Assembly: GCA_947623455.1 (NCBI GenBank)
Contig: OX392536.1
Location: forward strand, 32,617,465-32,681,464
Direction: 5' to 3'
DNA: 64,000 nucleotides
Source: Mimachlamys varia
Taxonomy: Eukaryota; Mollusca; Bivalvia; Pectinida; Pectinidae
Shown here: piece by piece, positions 49,491 to 61,300 of the stretch
Position numbering within the stretch: position 1 is the first letter of the stretch
How the letters are laid out: every line of letters begins with the position of its first letter
Made by a program: the position numbers and the translations under genes
The notes under the pieces: generated by a model
The model's database searches: none
What the model was told of the DNA's origin: nothing
Seen by the model: the letters and a program-made list of their open reading frames with translations, nothing else

Positions 49491-50039
49491 TATCGGTGTT
49501 GCCAGAGGCTAACACGTATAGGCTCTTAAGTTCAGGAGAATGTACACTATCAACGTGGTAAATGAATAATACAGCGTTATTTTTAAGAGAACACACTGCA
49601 TATTCAGTGGTGAAAGCAATTATCTTAGTTTGACATGTTTGGAAAGTTAAAATACAGAATTGATATGAAAACTCTTTTATATGCCACATTTAGAGTCTAT
49701 TTATTCAAAAATGCAAATATTGTACGGGCTACACAGAATGAATGCATTGTCTTGGAAAAAAATCAAACTTAAAGTAGCACGTATAATAACATTAAAACGT
49801 GGAACAAATCATGATGATCATGATTTTATAGAGGGAATCTGGTTTGATTTCACTACATAAAAGCAGACACTTTCATCAAAATAGATAATAGAAAATATAA
49901 TAAGAAATGCCCTGGCATGTTATTGTAAAATTCAACCGTGCATTTTCACATCCTCTTCCTCATAATAAAAAATTGGTGTACCGATACCGAGAAGGCAATT
50001 TTGCTGGTTCTTTTCCCTTCCCAAAGTTAATGTCTGAAT

Positions 50040-50153
50040 GGAAAAGTCCATCTTTCCGGGTACTCCTGCTTTCCGCTACCTCCAAAACCTGGCACGTCCT
50101 TAAATGACCCTGGCTGTTAATAGGACATAAAACAAAATAAACCAAACCAAACC
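50040..50153 (+). mobile_element. SINE 3' tail, plus orientation
   Basis: CCGGGTACTCCTGCTTTCCG, acctggcacgtccttaaatg, accctggctgttaatagg, ending in (CCAAA) repeats; well-known bivalve SINE tail style. Confidence 0.75.
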
Positions 50154-50403
50154 ATGTTGCCTGTATCCCTCGATGACATCCAGATGAAGATTCTCAATGA
50201 AATAATATTTTCAAATACCATGGTGATAGAAAATTAAATATTACCGGTACCATATGCCAACAAGGGAACTGTACCAATGGCTACGCTATCTCCCTGCCTT
50301 CTCATTATTGTAATTCCCCTGTTGATGATTGTGACCATTTCCTCCATTGTACTCTGTATACTAATCAAAGGAAAATTCTGCTGAACTTCATTTTTATTCC
50401 CAA

Positions 50404-50648
50404 TTCTGTAAAAGTGGAATCTTTCGCGGTGTGGATATTTTCGATAATTTCGCTGGCATTAAATCCCCGCGGATATATTCACACGCGAATATATATTAAA
50501 CCAACCGAACTCTACTGTGTATAATAGTATTAAAGGTACACAGTGCAAAACAGCATGACTTCAGCGCGAAAATGTCCACACTGCGAACAGTTTGGAGGTT
50601 GTCTAAGCGCAAAAAATCCACGTGCGAAAATATTGGCTTTTACAGTAA
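50404..50648. mobile_element. MITE with TTCTGTAAAAG ends
   Basis: Inverted ends with the interior rich in cgcg, gcgaaa and gcgcaaa motifs, like 32953-33165. Confidence 0.65.
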
Positions 50649-50689
50649 CACTAGTCCATTAAGTTATTTTACATAGCATAAGCACGCGA

Positions 50690-51081
50690 CACGACGTCAC
50701 AATGGCTTTACACAATGACGTGACGTCATGAAAACGGTAAATTCTGAAATTGCAACCTTTCACAATATTTCAACCCTGGAAATTAGAAAGCTGAGATTAT
50801 TTTTTCTGCGTAAACTTTGTACGCAAATATTGAGTATATTCAATCTTGCTGACTGATTCATTTTCGTCAAAAAAGCTTACATGGTTTTTGAGCTTATAAA
50901 ATGTATTCACATAGTTAAAATGAAAGACAAATACTCTTTCATGACGAAAGGTATAAGATAGGAAAATTCCTCAAAGGGGTTTCCAATTTGGTAAAACCCT
51001 AAAGCTTCGGGCTTTATCAAATTCAAAATTCCCTTGGGTGTAATTTTCCGATCTTACACCCCTGGTCACGAAAGAGTCTTA
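50690..51081 (+). mobile_element. Interspersed repeat, copy A
   Basis: Shares gacgtcacaatggc, aatgacgtgacgtca, aagctgagattattttttct and ctctttcatgac in the same order as the reverse complement of 53720-54118. Ends in a fold-back around gatcttacacccctggtcac. Confidence 0.8.
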
Positions 51082-53719
51082 GATTCTTAATAGATCTGAA
51101 GGACTCGATATTAACATGAATATTAGCATTTTGGAAAAGGTTAAGAGTTTCATCAGACATACTAGACGTCATTAGATTTGCCTGTTGCCCAATCCTTGAA
51201 CAATACAATAATACAATATTCTGAAATGTTAAAAAATGTTACGCAATAAAAAGAACCTGTTTCCTTTCATAATGCATTAAAGGGGTACAAAATTGTAAAA
51301 TAATGGTATTACATTGTTACAAAGTTTTGTCGACTTTGATTAAAGTAATTTTACTTGATTTTGTTAGATTTTACTAAATGTACAAATGTAACTATTTTCA
51401 TATGTAGTTTATGAGTATCTTTTAGTGCTTGATTTTGAACTGGATGTTACTATATTTAGATTTATTCCAGAGCATACTGACGCTATGATTGAAGTATTGA
51501 GTAGAACTGACGTGTTACAAGTTACAACTCGTCTGGCCTAAAATAACACACAATACAACACATGGAAACAAGCATTTACTCTTTATAATGTGAGAGTGTC
51601 TTAATTGAACCTCGTGTTTACATTCTAACTTAAACTTGTCGTGTGCCTTGGCAGGAGTTCATTCTATTATATATACAATATTATCCTCCTCCTCCACTTT
51701 ATTTAAACCACATGTATAGCCAAATAAAATAATTAAATTACATAGAATTGGAGGGGCGTGTCTCAGAAGGCAGCCCCTCCTTACTGCACAAAACATAACG
51801 GCAGCCCTGCTGATGGGAACTCTGCCCTACCGATTATTTTAATTTTACGTTACAAACTAAATATTAGATCTACATTGATATCATATATTCTTAAATCAAA
51901 CACGAATTCACTAATAAACAAAGGGATCGAAAGTTAATTTGCTAGGGCCCCTCTTCACTGAGGATAGACGTGTACTTGATACGAAACATAGTTTATATAA
52001 CGTCCTAAGTCAACACTAAGATATAATCACATTTGTTAAACATACCGAATGTTTAAACTAATAGAGTGATACGAAACAACCATTGTTCATACAAGGTATA
52101 TAAGTTGTATAGGTATCGACATGTTTTTCAGATTGTTTGAAATTATAGTCAAACTGGCGAAAATAAATCCGAATGGACCAGATTAAGTGTTATAACTATA
52201 ATGAATTATCATATTACAGACGGCCCAACCAACAACATTTATTTAGGATACTTTTACTCCTGTTATTTCAAGTGAAATCAAGTAATAAAAATGTATTATC
52301 ACTTCAATATGTCATTATGATAAATGCCTGTTTCTAAAGCAGATTTTAAACACAAAATAAATGAAGGTGTATTCTCGCATTAAAGATTAAACTGGGAATA
52401 ACACCAACATGTGATATAATAATAATAAATTGAAATTATTGATAAAACATGGTAGAATGGAGAATGAAATCTAGGATACAAATATAGCTTAATTAGGTAA
52501 TATATCAAGAATGCAAAAGTGAAGTCCAAAATTAATTTCAAATTATTAACGAGTAAACTCTGTCTGTGACCACCAATGCAACGGCGACAAACCAGGGGCA
52601 GTAATAGCTTTTACGTCATGTTTGAATTAAATAAAATGATAAATACGACTTATCTACAAGAAGACACTGTGTTTACAATCATTTGTCGTAAAACATTGTC
52701 CTGAACAAATGTCTGATCGTACTGGGTAAACTTTAAAGGTTAAACAAGCAAGACTTTTGTATTACTATTTTTGTTTATACAGAAACATCATTGTAAACAA
52801 AAAGCCTTTGAAGTTTCACAAAACAATAAACCATCACGCCGCAGAGTCTTAATCTGCTTGTTTATATTGACTTTTTCACCAGGAAACTCGAAGGAAGATA
52901 TCGGGGAAATGGTATCAATGTCCCTGAAAATAGCTCACATATCGAAATTGTCTCCCAGCAAACAGATAAAATGATGTCAAATGATTGTTGGATTTAAAAT
53001 AATAGCCCAGTGTTTGTATATTTCGGCATTGCGACTATGGAGGCTCGAGCAACCCTTGGGGACTAAAAGGAACAACTTCAAATGCAGGATAAAGAGATTT
53101 GTTTTTGCGAAATCCTAGATCTAGATTTATAGAGATGTTTTCAAACAGACACGAATCTTGATATGCCATCAAAAAATAAGTTTTTGTGGAGTTTACATTG
53201 GTCAGTTATGTTATAATTTAGTGTTAAATGCTATTGTAAAAATACCTGATAAATAATAAACACATTTTCGTAGTATAGGATTTGAAATTATACGGAATTA
53301 GTGTAATTTTACTTCTAAAGTCATAAATTAAAGGGGTTTTACGCACCTGACCCTTCTGCTTCTACATTAGTTTAGAATGTTTGTATTCCCACCGTTTGGC
53401 CTATAGCATCACTGAAGAGTCCTGTATGGAGCAGTTTAATTCATTTTTCGGCATACTGTATCTATTACTACATTTAAAAGGTGCAGCATATGTGTGTGTT
53501 ACGTCATGATAAATAACGGACCTTTGTTGTCGCATGCTATACACTAGTGTACGTGTGATGCCTTCCTGGTTACGTCCTAACATATACATCTTTGTTGTTG
53601 ATGAAGGTACCGTACTGGAGTTGTGGTATGGGAACTGCTTACACTCTTGCACTCTCTCTGTAATCAGTCGTGTATTCTCCTCTCAAACGTTGTGTTTAAC
53701 AGATTTAATACTATCAAAC
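51082..53719. other. AT-rich, no gene supported
   Basis: An open frame at 52771-52974 follows an ag acceptor and has a hydrophobic stretch (VLICLFILTF), but nothing else supports it. Confidence 0.35.
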
Positions 53720-54118
53720 TCTTTTATGACCAGGGTGTAAGATCGGGTAATTCCACCCAAATTTGAAAATCCCGTGGGTGGAATTTCCCTATCTTACACC
53801 TCTGGTCATGAAAGAGTATTTTTCTCTCAGTTCATCTACCTGAATAAGCTTAAAAACCATGAAAATGCCTTTTGACTGGTCACCACTTTGAAAATGTCAA
53901 CTTTTGACGAAAACAAATGATACAGTGAGATTTAGCATACCCCATATTTGCAAACATAGTTTGTGCAGAAAAAATAATCTCAGCTTTCTTATGTACATGG
54001 TTAAAATATCGTGGAAGGTTTTACTTTCATCACGTCGCCATTTGTCTCTTTTCGGCATCAGATTTTACCAAACTTGTGACGTCACGTCATTGTTGCGCCA
54101 TTGTGACGTCATACCATG
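53720..54118 (-). mobile_element. Interspersed repeat, copy B (inverted relative to A)
   Basis: Reverse-complement homologue of 50690-51081. Its end is a hairpin: gaccagggtgtaagatcggg pairs with ccctatcttacacctctggt. Confidence 0.8.
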
Positions 54119-54229
54119 GCTTTATTACATGTGTAGACGTGTTATTGCCCTAGACAGGCCAGTATTACATACCTAGAAATGAGAGCATAATCAGTAACAT
54201 ACCTATGTCTGTTTTTATTGTTTTTGCAG

Positions 54230-54351
54230 CTATTTCATCACCGTACATTGACAAACGCTTTGTACAAACGTTCGAACACATCAATGTCCTAAAGAAGGAT
54301 ATTTTTGATAATGATGAACTGTATAAAAGTAAGGATGATATTATTGTCTAG
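54230..54351 (+). CDS. Possible terminal coding exon of an unknown plus-strand gene
   Basis: A strong polypyrimidine tract and tttttgcag acceptor precede an open frame (first codon split). It reads ISSPYIDKRFVQTFEHINVL, then KKDIFDNDELYKSKDDIIV, then TAG. The 39 residues have ordinary coding composition, charged and helical, and end in a hydrophobic Ile-Ile-Val. No family is recognised. Upstream exons are not evident because the preceding 10 kb is mostly transposon-derived. Confidence 0.35.
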
Positions 54352-54399
54352 TATAATATGTTCTGAAACAGTAATAACTGTTACGCTATTTCCAGTACA

Positions 54400-54830
54400 A
54401 ACGTACCAGCAGGGTATATCGTGTATCTAATGAAGAGATTACTCTCCTCGCCTTCCCCGCTAATTATCCAGCTTCCATTGAGAACTAACTCTATTCCCCC
54501 TGCCCATAGTGATGACCTCTCGGCAGGTCTCCAGTTTGAGCGGTTCCATCAATGGCGGCACAACAAAAAGAAGGCGTGGCCACTGTTACATGGTTTGGTG
54601 GGCGTAACTGAAGGTGGCTACAGGTAGATTTAATTGAGTCCTCATATTGCAGTTGATAAAACGCGACACTGGTCACGTGGTTTTTCTTTTCATCAGCAAT
54701 GAAACAAAATCGATTCGTTAAAGCGGAAGGTCGCCTTTCAAAAGTAAAGTGAAACAATTGTAGCGTAGAGTCACGTGATGACCACCACTCGACTAAGTTA
54801 CCTTAAAAGAAACGAGAGTTACATTTAGAC
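54400..54830 (+). promoter_or_regulatory. Candidate upstream control region of Vax
   Basis: GC content rises, with a homeodomain-type ctaattatc site, gtcacgtg E-boxes and ggcgtggcc. No transposon signature. Position 400-800 bp upstream of the Vax start makes a promoter or enhancer role plausible; evidence is compositional only. Confidence 0.25.
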
Positions 54831-55221
54831 AATTTGTACACGCGCAGCTTTCCGATTCGAGTTTAAGAATAGTGAAGAATACAGTACGAACCACATAAGA
54901 AGTATGTTGTCTGAAGTGAAACATATTATTTCAGTATCTGGCAGAATACTCTTCCCACAACATGGCCTAGTACAAATACAAATATAACTTAACTTATAAC
55001 TATACGATTATCTATAAGAAGACTTCCGTGAATATACATTACAACATTACGTGAAGGAGGACACATATCTTTTTCCTGATGGAAAGTTGCGCTCTAAGGC
55101 AATGACTGATCGTATCAACATCCTTGTGCTTGTTCACATCTAAAAAACGTCGGGTGTCTACAACAAATGAAGACATAGTTCTAATTAAGTGGTGAATGAC
55201 ATTAACCATTTCAACACAAAG

Positions 55222-55354
55222 ATGGATCAGACATATCTAAACATTGGTTTGATCAGCAGTTACCATGGCGACAGCTCACGAGAGAACGTTCCATCGCCTA
55301 GTCTAGACTCCAAATCCAAATATCCAGAATACTGTAAAACAATGGTGGTTCAGG
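55222..55354 (+). CDS. Vax: Vax coding exon 1
   Basis: Encodes residues 1-44 plus one nucleotide, ending [11 protein letters not shown] before a gtacgt donor. A GTG codon further upstream is in frame, but the ATG at 55222 is the natural start. A short out-of-frame ATG at 55196 lies in the leader. Confidence 0.88.
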
Positions 55355-58300
55355 GTACGTATATCACAAAGATACATTTTACTGATGTGTTGTTCAGTAA
55401 ATTATACAGCTTCTCGTATATTATTCAATGTTTCAGGTTTGGTTTTAAGAAGTTGCAATGCATTTCATTTAAAGTTTTGTTTCCATCGAAAATTAATTCA
55501 AGGTATATTTTCAGATTCATTTAGTGTAATAGTAATATTTTATTAATGGTTAATTCTATGAAGACATTTACTTGCCTTTGTTAACACTAATTTACTTGTT
55601 AATTTTCTTAAACGCTGGCTCAATTTACGATTACTGATTTAGTGATAAATGTTGTCAATTTGAAATATTAAGTAGCTGTTATATTTCCATTCCAAATGAA
55701 TGTTATCGTACCAATTTAATTGAAATAGGAGCAGACATTTCCTTTGAATCCATTTCCAAACTGCCAGACATACAATGTTTTGATATACAGGTAACATAGT
55801 TTGAGAACGCCTAGTTAGCGGGGAAATGAAGAACACACATTTTTTTACCAAGAGAGGGGAGATCCATCTGTTCAGAAAAATGATCGTTGATGATATTTTG
55901 TTCCTATTGTTTTCCAATTCTCACTTGTTTGTCACACAAATCAGCCATAAATATATGCATGCATGATCAAAACACAAACATTTATTACTATTTAAAGATT
56001 TAAACAAGCGGGATTTAGTGTTTAGTTAGAAACACATCAAATTTCCGGTCACTACACACAATGCCAGGCTAACACATTGCATTATAACTGTATGAATTGA
56101 ATAACATATAAGACAAAACATCTGATCAAACAAATTACTTGCCAATCATTATATTATACACTTAGATCATTACTTAAGTTCAAACAATGTTTTTATCCAT
56201 GAAAAATGTTATTGCAAAATACAAAATGCGTTTCATTCCGATATCATAAAAAAAAATACTTTTGTACTTATACATGTTCCTTTCGATCGTACATGCCATG
56301 CTTAGCTGAAACTACATATAGAACTTTGCAGTGATATTTTAAATATAAGATACTGCTTAGAAAAGTAAAGAAAGACACTGTTGGAGTTTTACATTAATTA
56401 ATGGCAGTTTGTGTCTCAAAATGTGTTTTATTTGTATCGGACGGTTTACTTATTGTATTGTGATACTAACAATGTAACATTGGTATTAAACAATAAAAAA
56501 AATCAGGCGTAGACAAACTTATCTCTAAAATTAAAGTAATTATGATATTTATGGACAGAGATATTTTATTCATAAAAGTTTGTAATTTTATTAGACCTAC
56601 TATGTTTCTTATACTTTTGCTGGTAAGCTGGTACCAGTATTTTAAAATAGCTTTTGAGATTTTGCTTGAGAAACTAAATCATTCCTATGCATGATATGAT
56701 AACTAGAAATATCCGCTTCGGTTGAGATTTTGTCTTGGTCTAGGATCATGTCGGTTATTATTTGCTTTATGCTGACTTTAAAGTGAGCGAGGCAAACAAG
56801 TCTGCAAGTCGCCAAGATATCGACTTTTTTTATTCCGATGTCTATTTCTTTAAAAGTGCTTTTTGGTATTTCACTGTTATGCAAACAAGAGTCATCAATG
56901 TTTACCTACATGTACCTAACATCTTACAACCATTTTATTTTTGTATTTATTAAGTCGATACACAAATATGTAATCTAACATTGTTTTCAAAGGAACGTTT
57001 TTGAAACGCGTTAGTTTTTTCTGGTAATGTCTTTTATATAGTTACAACACGAACATTGTTTATGCCATGTGTCATACTGTTTCTCTAGGCTGTGTAATAT
57101 TTAGGTTATTGTAGAAAGTGATTGATTTCCCCACAAGCTAACAAATGTTAGTTAAATAATCAATAATGTTTATGACATTGAAATTTCTATAACAATCAAT
57201 GTGTTTTTGTCGATTGTAATATTTCAATGGTCTGAATAGCAAGTTAACATTATGTCATTTCCCCAAATGATTACTATACAATATGCAACTAAATTGAAAA
57301 TATATTACTTTAATAAGTCTGGTGAATTACTTTCATAGGTTTTCATGAACCAATTTCAGCCTATAAACTATATTTTAGGTGTTTAAATGTTTAATCGATT
57401 CTGAGTTCGGATTATGTTTTTGTTGATGTATTGGTATTCTCTGTTTGTTTTTTAACGTTGTACTTTAAATATTCTAAAATTATTCATAAAACGGGCTAGA
57501 AAATTAATTAGAAAATACCGACGCGTTAACAAAATCATAATCATAACTCAAAATCGATTAAACCAGGGGCAAAATATGAACAAATGAAAGATTTACATGG
57601 AGACCCCTGTTAAATAACAAGAGAATAAGACCAGTTGTTAGAACTAGGATCTGTATAAAATATGCATTAAAATATGGAACGAAACAAGCATTTTGTTGTT
57701 AAATGTAAGGGATGTATTCACAGTTACAGTGTGAAACTGCTACATTAAAAATACACATATACTCTCCATATAATGTATAACTCTCTTGATAATCTTTATC
57801 TTTTAATTAAAGAAACGTGTTTGATCCTCTGTTGGTGAAGATTATTTTTAGCGTCATCAGTTCAGTAACTGTTTGTATGCCTAGGTCCTACTTGTGATTA
57901 TCCTTAACATGTAGAAGTATTCACTTAAGTTACAAATCAATACCAGTGTTTCCTACGTTTAATAGTGTCAGACTTATCTTCTGTGAATACACTGTACACA
58001 CACACGCGTCCCGGGCACCAGAGGGGGATAATAACACCCATCATATCGATAGTATACTGTACAATAAAACATTGACCGCAATTTCTACAAAAAACACTTC
58101 AGAGGTCTGTAAATATTGTCATTGTCCTCGGAAAGTGTTCGTAGAGTGCAAAATTGTTGAGGAGGAGTCAAATTGTGTTCGTTAACATGGTTAGATAAGT
58201 CCGACAATTTAGTTAAATTTAAAGTTAATATAACGATTTTAGACTGTTTGCATAAAATTTTTTTTTTTAAATAATTGGAGTTCAATTAAGCCATGTAGCT

Positions 58301-61300
58301 CGACATATCAAATATATTTAAACGATCTACTAGTTCATGGTCAATATGCATCATTCTCTTGAATCTTATTAATTGCTGTAAATACTGTATAGTTGCTTTT
58401 ATTCGCGGGGGATTTAATTTCACTATATTCGCGGTCAAATAAAATTCGCGAAATTAAATACCCCTGAAATATAACAACCTGTTAAGACTTATTACCTTGA
58501 GAGAACAGATAATTCCGACAGAGCGCCATTTACCCGTGAAATTAACAACTATACAGTAGGTTGGGAAAACAGAAGTCACGATCTTACTTATATAAAATGT
58601 GTGTTTAGTTCATTGTTGTATTGAGTAATAATTATATTATTGGTTTGGTTTGGTTTGGTTAGGTTTGGTTTGGTTAGATACGTGAACGTGACTAGTCAAC
58701 GTTTCATCAACCATATATATATGGTATATTTCAAACCAATTTACTTTGTCGATGAATGAAGGCAACCAATGGAATATATTTACAGTATCATATCGCCATT
58801 TTGACCACTAAGCACTAAGGAATACAACCAAAATGGTCTTTGTATGAAATACAAAGAATGTTGGAAATAACAAAAACCTGTACGACCCTTCGTAAGTTAT
58901 AAATGTTGACAAGACCATTTATTTAATAGTTTACATGTAACTTTTACCTTATATAAACCGTGCAAGTCGTAGGCATTGGCTAACATCGGAGGCCGGAAGG
59001 ACACCAGTAGAGCCAACAACATGACATACGGAGATTTAAAGCATCTGTTAAAAATATCGGTTAATTCATTTACTTCGCGCATGGTCAAAATTGCAGTTCA
59101 CTAAATATGTTCCAGAACCAACCCAAATACATCACTAAATTTTATCCTAAATTGAAACTATGTACAGACATATGTTTTTGCCTTTGAATGTAAAAGCTCG
59201 GAGCAACTTTCATATTTTATGGAATAAAATTTTATAATAGTTAAACTCCACACGTTGCAATAAATTATGCCAGGAGAGTTTTCCGAGTCATTCATTGTCA
59301 TGCTTGGAACACTTACAATTTTTTGTTCTTTTTGGGAGGTAAAGGATTCTAACTGAGTGACTGAAAGGTGTTCGCCAATGCCAATACGTTGGGTCAGTAC
59401 ATTGTTTAGTAAAGTACAATAACATAAACACCTCCCCCAGAAGGAGGGGGTATACAGAACATTGCGATCCAGAATGATGTAGCACTACGGTGTAAAGTCA
59501 ATGGGTACAGACATGAGTAACGATGATGGTGACAAGACTGTCGTACACATTCCACAGTGTCATCCGCCCTAACTGTATCTATTGATGGTATTTTAATGGC
59601 CTAATTGTATCTAGTATTGCTTCAAATGTACATCTATAGTAGAGTCTTCACGACCACTTTAGAAATATGACAGTCAGTGTGTTTTACGGACGAGATGACA
59701 GGTATCAAACGCAATTCTGAAGCAAAAGTTGACAATTCTTTTGTCCCAAAACCAATTAGTCGGGATGAAATTTGAAACAACAATCGAATATTTTCATCGC
59801 TATTGTGATTTTTTTATTCAATTCAGCAACTCTGTTTAGACAAGTTGTCTGATGCTAGCCACGGGCGATAATCAAAACTTTGAAACCTACACGATGAAAT
59901 GGGGCGTGTCTGTGTTTAAGCTTGAGACTTGGGACACCAACGACGTCTCGTGCACTGAGGTGATATCAATGAGATGGAATTTTATGCAGACTGTCATTTC
60001 ATTTCCACACACAATGTGTCGTTTCATATTACCCTGTAAAGTTAAACTTGTTTATTGTTGTGAGTATAACTGTCGACAATTGCTATATAGAAATCCTAAA
60101 AGACTGATCGACTGGGCTGTGAATTAAACCGATTCGAGATAACAAAGCCCCCTAATGATAGAGAACCCGACATACAATGGGTCTCCTCTACAGGGCATAC
60201 CAACAGACAAGGGGTCAGTTATAAAAATAATAACAAAACGGCAAACGGCTTGTTAAATCATATACTGATAACAGATGTAATATCATAGTGAAAAGTTCGA
60301 TAATTGTCTTTTAATGACGATAGAAATATGATAGGCCTAGCGTTAGGTATTGAATGGAAGGCATACATAGAGACAGACATGGGTCATGGCCCTGTCGTGA
60401 GGTTGAGTAACAGGAGGGCAGTGATTCAACATCGATTATTCAACACTTATTTTAACTTATCGAGAAATTAATATATCGTTTCTTAAATATTCCGAGAAAA
60501 CGTATCTTGTTCGATAGGATCAGTAGCACAGAGGTGCATTTTAGCTTATCCTGATTTGTAAATGTTCGAAAAGATTTTTTCCATCAAAAGTTTTAATTAA
60601 GGAAACAACAGCAGAATAATAATAATATCCAAATATAAGATATTTTGCATCATGACACATATATAACGTTACTAAATCCACAATATGATTGTAGAATAAA
60701 CATTAATCAATTATCAATTATTTTACAGAGTAGTTTTAATTTAAACCTAGTTAATACCATAGATATAATCATTGCGTTAATGAGCAGTGTGACTGCATTT
60801 GTCATTACCTGTCGTTTAATTCAATTTTTGTTTGGCGTCGCTTTATTTTCTGTTGTCGTCTTTCCTTTTGTTTTGATGTTTCCTGGAATCCTACTGTTAA
60901 ATTCAATCTATTTTTGCCTCTCTTCAATTCCTGTTTTTTGTATTTTCTTTGCTTTATTTTTGTCTCCTTATTCCTGTTGTTGTCTTCCTTTTATGTCTGT
61001 GCCTCCTCAATCCCTGTTGGCTTTCATTTTGTTTTGATATCACCTCAATTTCAGCTGTTGTTTTTTCCTTTCGTTTTGGTTTCTTCGTTTTATCTTTCCT
61101 CAATTCTCTTTGTTGTTATTCGATTTGTTTAGATGTTTCCTCGAATCCTTTTGTTTTGGAGTTTCCTCAATTCTTTTTGATTCCTTTCCCTTTGATTTGG
61201 TTTCCACTAAGTTCTCTTTTTTGTTTTTCCTTTTGTTTTGGTATCATCTTAATTCCTGTTCGTGTCTTTTCTTTTGCGTTGGTGTTTCCGCAATTCCTGT

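Noticed and set aside
55189..55221. Upstream GTG start for Vax
   Set aside because: The ATG at 55222 is in the same frame and is the expected start; GTG initiation is not expected in this gene.
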